Below, one piece after another: positions 1 through 6,157 of a DNA stretch of 8,328 nt. Numbering within the stretch: position 1 is the first letter of the stretch; each line of letters opens with the position of its first letter. A program made the position numbers and the translations under genes. The stretch is taken from positions 1-8,328 of the forward strand of contig JAITSM010000149.1 of the NCBI GenBank assembly GCA_031287815.1, read 5' to 3'. Source of the stretch: Prevotellaceae bacterium. GTDB taxonomy: Bacteria; Bacteroidota; Bacteroidia; Bacteroidales; UBA932. Under the pieces are notes generated by a model. That model saw only the letters and a program-made list of their open reading frames with translations. It had not been told where the DNA came from and ran no database searches.

Positions 1-20
1 AAAGCCTCAGTGGATACTGC

Positions 21-41
21 GGACGAGGTGCAACCTCGTCC
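21..41. repeat. REP-like perfect hairpin
   Basis: Two perfect 9-bp arms, GGACGAGGT (21-29) and ACCTCGTCC (33-41), surround the 3-nt loop GCA. No T-run follows on either strand, so a terminator role is not supported. It resembles the short GC-rich intergenic hairpins of REP type, and similar small-loop hairpins occur in the right flank at 7863-7944. No ORF is supported around it; the window edge prevents judging the neighbouring gene. Confidence 0.6.
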
Positions 42-86
42 GAACGGCGGAAAGCGGGTGCTCCGCGCGAATGGCAGGGAGTGCAT

Positions 87-159
87 ATAGCCCCCATGCT
101 GCGTTTCGCTGCGCTCCACTTGCATGGGGTTATGAAAATGTAAGCCCTCCGGGCGGAGG
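87..159. repeat. REP-like composite palindrome (two hairpins)
   Basis: The first hairpin has perfect 8-bp arms CCCCATGC (92-99) and GCATGGGG (122-129). It extends imperfectly outward to ATAG and TTAT (87-133) and has a 22-nt loop rich in GCG and CGC. After a 12-nt spacer comes a second hairpin, CCTCC (146-150), loop GGGC, GGAGG (155-159). GC-rich stems arranged one after another in a non-coding spacer are typical of bacterial REP or BIME elements. I infer that class from structure only; copy number in the genome is unknown. Confidence 0.5.
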
Positions 160-160
160 T

Positions 161-198
161 AATGGAGAATTGAAACTGGAGAATGGATAATGGCGAAT
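161..198 (+). repeat. Degenerate heptad tandem repeat (AATGGAG type)
   Basis: Five consecutive 7-nt units read in register: AATGGAG, AATTGAA, ACTGGAG, AATGGAT and AATGGCG, followed by AAT. The period is exactly 7 even though units differ by one to three bases. The same unit occurs at 7955-7968, and its complement at 7992-8019. This resembles the short tandemly repeated repetitive sequences known from cyanobacteria and other bacteria. It is non-coding on both strands as far as I can see. Confidence 0.6.
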
Positions 199-211
199 AC
201 CGGCGCGCGCC

Positions 212-366
212 AACCTAATTTTCAAAACAACCAACCTCTAGTAGCCACGTGGGAGAAAAAATAATTAACCTCATTACCTCATTCACGAGAAAGAAATGAG
301 GTAATGAGGTTTTTTTACATTGATGCCCCATAGCTACTGAGGTTGTTTTTTGGGGAAAATTAGGTT
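212..366. repeat. Long imperfect inverted repeat, nested
   Basis: Outer arms of about 34 nt (212-245 and 333-366) are reverse complements with a few mismatches and single-base indels. Their outermost 12 nt, AACCTAATTTTC and GAAAATTAGGTT, pair perfectly, as do the innermost six, AGTAGC and GCTACT. An inner perfect 17-bp hairpin lies at 267-311. A perfect 8-bp palindrome, CCACGTGG, sits at 245-252. The outer right arm also runs into seven Ts (365-371), so it could act as a second terminator on the plus strand. The element could be a decayed non-autonomous MITE-like sequence, but I see no convincing target-site duplication, and a nested terminator is the simpler reading. Confidence 0.6.
267..316. 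terminator. Strong, probably bidirectional intrinsic terminator
   Basis: Perfect 17-bp arms, AACCTCATTACCTCATT (267-283) and its reverse complement (295-311), flank an 11-nt loop. On the plus strand seven Ts follow directly (310-316). On the minus strand a run of six Ts, the complement of 256-261, starts five bases after the stem. It lies about 180 nt beyond the rodA stop codon in the direction of transcription, so it is the best candidate for ending the purH-mre-mrdA-rodA transcript. The plus-strand T-run would also stop transcription entering from the left. Each arm carries the unit CCTCATT twice at a period of 8. Confidence 0.7.
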
Positions 367-397
367 TTTTTAAGAGTGAAGGATGCTGGCGCAAGCC

Positions 398-479
398 AAC
401 TTTTAACTTTTAGTTTTTAACTCAACTGAAAACTGCCAACTAATCTCCGGTGTTAGCCAACTCTTAGTTCTTAACTCGT
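398..479 (+). repeat. Two heptad tandem arrays (AACTTTT / AGTTCTT type)
   Basis: Array one (398-425) reads AACTTTT, AACTTTT, AGTTTTT, AACTCAA. Array two (459-479) reads AACTCTT, AGTTCTT, AACTCGT. Both keep a period of 7 nt and share the near-identical 14-mer TTAGTTYTTAACTC (410-423 and 464-477, one mismatch). They occupy the 3' untranslated part of the presumed rodA transcript, between the rodA stop codon and the terminator hairpin. No ORF is supported here. Confidence 0.55.
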
Positions 480-492
480 CCCCCTTCCCCAT

Positions 493-1914
493 CTAATCCC
501 ATTTCACAGCATCCAGTTTCAGGAGGATGAAGAGCAGGATAGTGAACGCCCACAGCGACGAACCGCCGTAACTGACGAAAGGCAACGGGATGCCGACGAC
601 CGGCGCCAGCCCGATGGTCATGCCGATGTTGATGGCAAAGTGGAAAAATAAAATAGAGACGACACAATAGGCGTAGATACGCGCAAAAGCGTCTTTCTGC
701 CGCTCGGCAATAGTTATCAGCCGGACGAGCAATGACAGGTAGCACAAAACCACCAGGGAGGAGCCGATAAATCCCCATTCTTCGCCAATAGTACAGAAAA
801 TAAAATCGGTGCTTTGTTCGGGAACAAAGTTATATTTCGTCTGTGTGCCTTGCAGGAAGCCCTTTCCCGAAAATCCGCCGGAGCCGATAGCTACCATCGA
901 TTGATGCACATTGTAGCCCGCTCCCTGCAAATCTTCTTTCAGCCCCAGCAGGTTTTCGATGCGGTCGCGCTGGTGCGGTTTCAGCATGTTGTCGAATACA
1001 TAATCCACCGAAAAAGTAAGCGCTACCGCGCCGATGAAGAAAAAAAAGATATACCAGAGGTAACGCAGTTTATGGCGTACGGCGTATATTGCGCCGGCAA
1101 TTATCATCGCCAGGCAGATGGCGAGAAAAATATAGTCGGGATGCGGGGTATGTATATCCAGTGCGGGAAACAGCTTTTTTACGATGATAAAATACGGGAC
1201 AAAAATCGCTATGGCCGCCACCGCCACCGGCACAATTTTCCGCCGCCGGAAAGCGAAAACCAGCAAGCAGGTGATGGCGCACAACATCAATACCGACACC
1301 GGCTGCCAAAGGATGGAAAGAATAAATATCACCACCGCAAAGATGATGCAGTTCACCACCCAGCCCGATAGCCCTTCGCGGTAAAGCATTATTAAAAAAG
1401 CGCCGAACACCAGCGCCGAGCCGGTGTCGTGTTGCAGGAAAATAAAAAATACCGGCAGGCCGATAATCAAGCCTATTTTAAAGATAGCCCATTTCCGTTT
1501 CAATACGAACCCCTGCGCTCCCATCAGCCGCGCCAGCGCCAGGGATGTCGCCACTTTTGCCACTTCTGCCGGTTGCAGGCGAAACGGCCCGATGATAAAC
1601 CACGAACGCGAGCCGTTGACTTCCGTCCCGGCTACCAATACCAGCGCTAATAGCAGGATGACGCCTACGTAAATGATATTGGCGAAAACAGCGTAAAATT
1701 TAGTGTCGATAACCAGTATCACAATCGCCAAAAATAACGCGGAGGCAATCCATATCGCCTGCATGCCGTAGCGTTGCGAGAGGTCAAAGATATTGCGCGA
1801 CGCTTCGTTGTACACTGCGGCGTAAATACTGAGCCAGCCGACAAAAACCAGCAGGAGATAAATGCCGATGGTTGCCCAATCGAGTTTATTAAACAGGTTC
1901 CTGTTTTCCCTCAT
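493..1914 (-). CDS. rodA: RodA, SEDS peptidoglycan glycosyltransferase
   Basis: RodA is the polytopic inner-membrane enzyme that polymerises lipid II into glycan strands for lateral wall growth, working with PBP2. The protein has 473 residues. SEDS signatures are visible: GSRSWFIIGPFRLQPAEVAK (101-120), QHDTGSALVF (161-170), QRDRI (315-319), EDLQGAGYN (327-335), PEQSTDFIF (365-373) and GIPLPFVSYGGSS (441-453). D328 appears to align with the proposed catalytic Asp of SEDS enzymes; this is my alignment by eye. It is about 100 residues longer than E. coli RodA (370), with the extra length as hydrophobic segments around 205-305. I chose the ATG at 1914 because it overlaps the mrdA stop codon as ATGA, is followed directly by a normal RodA N-terminus, and any longer in-frame start adds charged residues from a foreign frame. 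It is the last gene of the operon, with the terminator at 267-316. Confidence 0.95.
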   Translation of the reverse strand: MRENRNLFNKLDWATIGIYLLLVFVGWLSIYAAVYNEASRNIFDLSQRYGMQAIWIASALFLAIVILVIDTKFYAVFANIIYVGVILLLALVLVAGTEVNGSRSWFIIGPFRLQPAEVAKVATSLALARLMGAQGFVLKRKWAIFKIGLIIGLPVFFIFLQHDTGSALVFGAFLIMLYREGLSGWVVNCIIFAVVIFILSILWQPVSVLMLCAITCLLVFAFRRRKIVPVAVAAIAIFVPYFIIVKKLFPALDIHTPHPDYIFLAICLAMIIAGAIYAVRHKLRYLWYIFFFFIGAVALTFSVDYVFDNMLKPHQRDRIENLLGLKEDLQGAGYNVHQSMVAIGSGGFSGKGFLQGTQTKYNFVPEQSTDFIFCTIGEEWGFIGSSLVVLCYLSLLVRLITIAERQKDAFARIYAYCVVSILFFHFAINIGMTIGLAPVVGIPLPFVSYGGSSLWAFTILLFILLKLDAVKWD

Positions 1915-3737
1915 TTTTTTTCTTTCTTTAGCGGCGCATTTTCCTGTATATACTGTTCCAAATCTTTCCGCTTTACTTCCCTGTTCAGGTATTTTTCGAC
2001 CATCAGCGAAGCAATTGGCGCTGCCCATGTGGCGCCGAAACCGGCATTTTCAATATAGGCGGCTATGGCTATTTTCGGGTTTTCGCGCGGCGCAAAACAC
2101 ATGAATGTCGAATGGTCGTCGCCATGCGGGTTTTGGGCGGTGCCTGTTTTGCCGCACATTTCAATGCCCGGAATTTTCGCCCGCCACGCCGTAGCGCCCG
2201 CCCCGCCGTGCACCGCACGGAACATTCCCTCGGCCACTACCGGGAAATAAGCCGTGTCTACCATCGTGTAATGCCGTTCTTTGTATTGGTCGGCAAAGGA
2301 AATATCTTGCGTGCCGCGTATAAGATGCGGCGTGTGATAATACCCGCGATTGGCCACAATGGTAGCCAGGTTGGCCATTTGCAGCGGCGTGGAGCCGAGT
2401 TCCGCCTGCCCTATGGCCAGCGAAATAATGGAAAGCGACTTCCAGCGCCCTTCCCCGAAATGATGGTTATACCAGGGCACCGAAGGCAGCGAGCCCGGTT
2501 GTTCGCTCGGAATATCCACGCCTGTTTTCCTTCCGAAGCCGAAACTCTTTACATAGTCGCACCATTTGGTAAAACTTTGTTCTATGTTTTCGTATTTCTG
2601 GTTATCGATAATATCGCGGAATACGTAGCAATAATAGGCATTGCAGGACATTTGTATGGATTGAATCATGTCAATCGGCGAAGGGTGCGAGTGGCAGCCC
2701 ACGCCGCGCCCTATCTTGTAGCCGTGATAACAGCTGTAGCGCGTATGCGGGAATACCACCTTTTCATTTAACCCGATCAGCGCATTGACCACTTTGAAGG
2801 TAGAGCCCGGCGGGTAGGGCGACATAATCGCGCGGTTAAACAACGGTTTCAGCGGGTCGGATTGCATGCGTTGGAAGTTCCGGTTGATGCCGACCAATAA
2901 TCGCGGGTCAATGCCGGGCGAAGAGATTAAAGCCAGTATTTCCCCTGTGGAGGGCTCGATAGCTACTACGCTGCCCACTTTATTTTTCATTAACCACTCG
3001 CCGTATTCCTGCAAATCGCCGTCAATGGTGCAAATCAAGTTTGCGCCAGCCACCGGTATCGAATCGTATGCGCCGCCCTGATAGGATTCCTTGATTTTGT
3101 TGTGCACATCGCGCACATAAATGCTGATGCCCTTTTTCCCCCGTAAATAATTTTCATAAGATTCTTCAATCCCGCTTCGCCCAATGTAGTCGCCGGGTTT
3201 GTAATAAGGGTTTTTGTTGATGGTCGCCGTATCCGCTTCGGTAACGTATCCCAGCAAGTTTCCGGCAATAGGCCGCGGGTAATTCCGCAGGGAACGGGCT
3301 TGTACGTAAAATCCGGGAAATTTGTAAGCCTGTTCCTGAAATACGGCATAGTATTCCGCCGGCGCCTGTTTCATGATCGCCACCGGCTGGTAACCCAACG
3401 AGCGGCGGCGGCGGTAAATATCGTTAATGGTGGTTTTGAATTGTTGTTCGGGAAGATTAAAAATAGTGCAAAAAGCGGTGGTATCAAAGGCTTTTAATTC
3501 CCTTGCCACAGCCATTATATCGTATGCCGTTTGATTATCCACCAGCAACACGCCATTGCGGTCGGTGATTAGCCCGCGCGCCGGATATTCCACTTCGTAA
3601 CGCAGCACGTTATTGCTTGCCGTTACTTTATACGATGTATCAATTACCTGTATCCAAAATAAACGCACTACTACTACTATGGACACAAAGAAAAATGTGC
3701 CGATAATGATAGTGCTTTTTTTGGAATAGTCATTCAT
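1911..3737 (-). CDS. mrdA: Penicillin-binding protein 2, elongasome transpeptidase
   Basis: PBP2 is a class B PBP: a single-pass membrane protein with a periplasmic D,D-transpeptidase domain that cross-links the glycan made by RodA. The 608-residue product has an N-terminal membrane anchor at about 10-30 and the class B dimerisation-domain signature ARGLITDRNG (53-62). All three penicillin-binding motifs are present: S312-T-F-K315 with the nucleophilic serine, S364-C-N366, and K530-T-G-T533. FGFGRKTGVDIP (399-410) is also characteristic. Length is close to E. coli PBP2 (633). A Cys/His cluster (C336, H338, C348, H349, H351, C365) lies between the active serine and the SxN motif and may bind metal. 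The start at 3737 lies 3 bp after mreD; there is no Shine-Dalgarno sequence. Its TGA overlaps the rodA start by 4 bp (ATGA), suggesting translational coupling of the transpeptidase with its polymerase. Confidence 0.96.
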   Translation of the reverse strand: MNDYSKKSTIIIGTFFFVSIVVVVRLFWIQVIDTSYKVTASNNVLRYEVEYPARGLITDRNGVLLVDNQTAYDIMAVARELKAFDTTAFCTIFNLPEQQFKTTINDIYRRRRSLGYQPVAIMKQAPAEYYAVFQEQAYKFPGFYVQARSLRNYPRPIAGNLLGYVTEADTATINKNPYYKPGDYIGRSGIEESYENYLRGKKGISIYVRDVHNKIKESYQGGAYDSIPVAGANLICTIDGDLQEYGEWLMKNKVGSVVAIEPSTGEILALISSPGIDPRLLVGINRNFQRMQSDPLKPLFNRAIMSPYPPGSTFKVVNALIGLNEKVVFPHTRYSCYHGYKIGRGVGCHSHPSPIDMIQSIQMSCNAYYCYVFRDIIDNQKYENIEQSFTKWCDYVKSFGFGRKTGVDIPSEQPGSLPSVPWYNHHFGEGRWKSLSIISLAIGQAELGSTPLQMANLATIVANRGYYHTPHLIRGTQDISFADQYKERHYTMVDTAYFPVVAEGMFRAVHGGAGATAWRAKIPGIEMCGKTGTAQNPHGDDHSTFMCFAPRENPKIAIAAYIENAGFGATWAAPIASLMVEKYLNREVKRKDLEQYIQENAPLKKEKK

Positions 3738-3740
3738 GTT

Positions 3741-4268
3741 TTATGTATGCAAAGCTTTGCGGTTTTCGTGGAACAGGGATTGCAAAAGTAATAGGAAAAT
3801 CATGCTGCATGCCGTACTCAGCAGAATGCGCAGCAGTGTGTGAAAAATATCGTAGAAGGCAAACGTATCCAAAAAGAAAAATAAGGTTTGATGAAACAGC
3901 AGGGATAATAATGAATAGCCTAAAAACTGGCGCAGGCCAAGTGTTTTGGAAGTCGGTATAATAAAAGCGTCAATATCGCTTTTGGGTAAAAATAGTTTCA
4001 GCAGGTAGGGGCGGATGAACGCCAATGCTACGGTTACTGCGGTGTTGAGGCCTATGACATCCGACGTTAAGACGTCCACGCATAATCCCAGGCAGAATGC
4101 CCACAGCAAGGCGGTTGTTCTCGAATGCCCGACCGGCAACAGCAATATGAACAGTACATATATGCATGGTTGCACATACGTTGTCAAGGGCAGTTTTGTA
4201 AAGACAAAGCTTTGCAGCAAAACCATTACCACAAAGATAAAAAGCCGGCGAAAAGAAGAGCTATTCAT
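3741..4268 (-). CDS. mreD: MreD, rod shape-determining membrane protein
   Basis: MreD is a small integral membrane protein of the elongasome that binds MreC and the PBP2-RodA pair. The 175-residue product is strongly hydrophobic, with about five or six membrane segments (roughly 8-25, 32-46, 52-72, 76-93, 112-132, 145-163). It contains the family's G-x-x-x-D pattern in the third segment (LGLCVDVLTS, 60-69). Length is near E. coli MreD (162). MreD is poorly conserved, so the call rests on hydropathy, length and position between mreC and mrdA. Its ATG overlaps the mreC stop region by 8 bp. No Shine-Dalgarno sequence precedes it, so translational coupling to mreC is plausible. Confidence 0.9.
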   Translation of the reverse strand: MNSSSFRRLFIFVVMVLLQSFVFTKLPLTTYVQPCIYVLFILLLPVGHSRTTALLWAFCLGLCVDVLTSDVIGLNTAVTVALAFIRPYLLKLFLPKSDIDAFIIPTSKTLGLRQFLGYSLLSLLFHQTLFFFLDTFAFYDIFHTLLRILLSTACSMIFLLLLQSLFHENRKALHT

Positions 4269-5085
4269 AATTAAAGGAGGCTAATTCTTTAAGTTCATCC
4301 TGGTATAAATGTTTTACGACATTTACGTAGCGCAGTTGTTTGAAATCGGCAAACAGCGTAACGGTAATTTCATAAAAATTACCCCGCCTCGTATCTATAG
4401 ACTTCACCCTGCCGATGGGAATATCGGGCGGGAAGAAGGCGGAATAACCGCTGGACACAATCGTGTCGCCGACCGCTACTGGAATGTGTTGCGGAATGTC
4501 GGCCAGCACCAGTTCCCGGTAATTGGCGCCGTTCCAGTACAGGGGGCCGAAAGTTCCGTTGCTTTTCACTTTGGCGCTTACTCTCCAGTTGGCGCTCAGC
4601 AACGATTTGACCAGCGAGTAATGTTCGGATACGTGAACGACCGTACCGATGACCCCATTGTGGACAACCACCCCCATATCCGGCACAACGCCATGCGCCG
4701 CACCGATATTTAGGGTAATATAGTTATGTAAATTATTAACCGAATTGCTTGCAACGGTCGCCGGAATGTAAGAATAGACAGGGCGGCCAAGCGTATCGGA
4801 TACGGTGAGTTGCTTTAATGAATCCGGCTGTTTGAAATATTCCAGGCGGTTTTGCAATTCATTATTTTCCTGCGCCAGCTTTTCATTGATTTCTTCCAGC
4901 GAAAAATAATAACGCCATGCATTTATTTTTTCATCCAGTATTTCCTTTCCCAGCCGCACATAGTTGACCACTACCGAATGTTGATAGTAGCTACTGTTGA
5001 CTATCCACAAGAGCGCAATAGCTTCCAGGACAATAAACAGTAGCATAACACGCAACCGGACCAACAGACGATAGATAGTATTCAT
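4261..5085 (-). CDS. mreC: MreC, rod shape-determining periplasmic scaffold
   Basis: MreC is a bitopic membrane protein whose periplasmic part activates PBP2 and links it to MreB and MreD. The 274-residue product has a short cytoplasmic N-terminus and one membrane segment at about 12-31. A predicted coiled coil follows at about 60-88 (EEINEKLAQENNELQNRL), then the two-part beta domain. Family signatures are ATVASNSVNNLHNYITLNIG (109-128), HGVVPDMGVV (131-140), GVIGTVVHVS (144-153) and SSGYSAFFPPDIPIGRVKSI (211-230). It is shorter than E. coli MreC (367), mostly because it lacks a long C-terminal tail. The start lies 16 bp after the mreB stop codon. Confidence 0.95.
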   Translation of the reverse strand: MNTIYRLLVRLRVMLLFIVLEAIALLWIVNSSYYQHSVVVNYVRLGKEILDEKINAWRYYFSLEEINEKLAQENNELQNRLEYFKQPDSLKQLTVSDTLGRPVYSYIPATVASNSVNNLHNYITLNIGAAHGVVPDMGVVVHNGVIGTVVHVSEHYSLVKSLLSANWRVSAKVKSNGTFGPLYWNGANYRELVLADIPQHIPVAVGDTIVSSGYSAFFPPDIPIGRVKSIDTRRGNFYEITVTLFADFKQLRYVNVVKHLYQDELKELASFNYE

Positions 5086-5101
5086 TGAAGGCGTTCAAAG
5101 T

Positions 5102-6121
5102 TTAGCGCATTAAAAAAGGAAACTTGCCGATATTTTTCAATCCGATGCCGGTGCCGCGCGCCACCGCATGCAAGGGGTCTTCGGCAATGTGGAAAGGTAT
5201 ATTTATTTTTTCGGTCAACCGCCGGTCAAGGCCGCGCAGCAAGGCGCCGCCGCCGGTGAGGTAGATGCCGCGTTGTACAATATCCGAATATAATTCCGGC
5301 GGCGTTTGTTCCAGCACCGCAAGAATAGCCGCTTCTACCTTGATGAGTGATTTATCGAGGCAGTGCGCAATTTCCTGATACGTTACAGCCACTTCCACCG
5401 GCAAAGAGGTCATTAAATTCGGGCCGCGAACAACAAAGGGCGCCGGCGGGTTGTCCAGTTCCGACAATGCCGAGCCGGCAGATATTTTAATATCTTCCGC
5501 CGTACGTTCGCCAATCCGTATGTTGTGCTGGTGCCGCATGTATTGTTGAATATCTGTGGTGAAACCGTCGCCTGCCACGCGGATACTTTGATTGCAGACG
5601 ATACCGCCCAGGGCGATTACGGCAATCTCCGTAGTGCCGCCTCCAATATCCACGACCATGCTTCCTTCCGGCGCTTCCACATCAATGCCGATACCCAGCG
5701 CCGCTGCCATTGGCTCGTAAATCATGTAAATGTCGCGCCCTCCGGCGTGTTCCGAAGAGTCGCGCACGGCGCGGATTTCCACTTCGGTGCTTCCCGACGG
5801 AATGCAAACGACGATGCGCAGGCTGGGCGTAAACCAGCGGTGCTTGGGGCTTACGAGCTTTATCATGCCACGCATCATTTGCTCGGCAGCGTTGAAGTCG
5901 GCAATTACGCCGTCGCGCAACGGGCGGATGGTTTTGATATTCTCGTGCGTCTTACCGTGCATCTGCCGCGCCATTTCGCCGATAGCAATAGGCTTGCCGG
6001 TATTCTGGTCGATAGCCACGATTGAAGGTTCGTCCACCACAATTTTATCATTGTGGATGATAATAGTGTTAGCAGTTCCTAAATCCATTGCCAACTCTTG
6101 TGTTAAAAAGGAGAATGCCAT
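5102..6121 (-). CDS. mreB: MreB, actin-like cytoskeletal ATPase
   Basis: MreB polymerises with ATP into membrane-bound antiparallel filaments that orient the wall-synthesis machine. The 339-residue product (E. coli 347) carries all actin-fold motifs: phosphate-1 loop DLGTANT (13-19), the catalytic region YEPMAAALG (135-143) with E136, phosphate-2 loop VVDIGGGTTE (156-165), adenosine loop TGGGALLRGLD (289-299) and the C-terminal DPLHAVARGTG (315-325). The short hydrophobic N-terminus MAFSFL fits direct membrane insertion. No insertions or broken motifs are seen. It follows purH after 36 A/T-rich bp with no terminator hairpin and no recognisable promoter, so it is probably read from the purH promoter. 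Confidence 0.97.
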   Translation of the reverse strand: MAFSFLTQELAMDLGTANTIIIHNDKIVVDEPSIVAIDQNTGKPIAIGEMARQMHGKTHENIKTIRPLRDGVIADFNAAEQMMRGMIKLVSPKHRWFTPSLRIVVCIPSGSTEVEIRAVRDSSEHAGGRDIYMIYEPMAAALGIGIDVEAPEGSMVVDIGGGTTEIAVIALGGIVCNQSIRVAGDGFTTDIQQYMRHQHNIRIGERTAEDIKISAGSALSELDNPPAPFVVRGPNLMTSLPVEVAVTYQEIAHCLDKSLIKVEAAILAVLEQTPPELYSDIVQRGIYLTGGGALLRGLDRRLTEKINIPFHIAEDPLHAVARGTGIGLKNIGKFPFLMR

Positions 6122-6157
6122 TTTTGGTTTTATTATTATTGTTACATTTTTTTATTG

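Noticed and set aside
205..375. Intact MITE or insertion sequence
   Set aside because: The inverted repeats suggest it, but no direct repeat flanks 212-366, and the inner hairpin has all the properties of a plain terminator.
464..778. 104-codon minus-strand frame over the rodA 3' end
   Set aside because: Runs in another frame through the conserved C-terminal RodA motifs; no independent signal.
814..1371. 185-codon open frame on the plus strand
   Set aside because: Lies wholly antisense to rodA, whose SEDS motifs are intact; the predicted protein has no recognisable family pattern and is basic and Gln/His rich, as antisense frames often are.
1915..2028. In-frame upstream extension of rodA (38 more residues)
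   Set aside because: It would overlap mrdA by more than 100 bp and adds a charged, non-membrane stretch. The ATG at 1914 overlapping the mrdA stop as ATGA is the natural start.
2112..2771. 219-codon open frame on the plus strand
   Set aside because: Antisense to the transpeptidase domain of mrdA, which carries all three catalytic motifs; no recognisable domain and no promoter in front.
5525..6025. 166-codon open frame on the plus strand
   Set aside because: Antisense to mreB, whose actin motifs are complete; composition looks like a shadow frame.
6122..6157. Separate promoter for mreB
   Set aside because: The minus strand here is A-rich with no TTTG or TAnnTTTG element, and no terminator hairpin precedes it.
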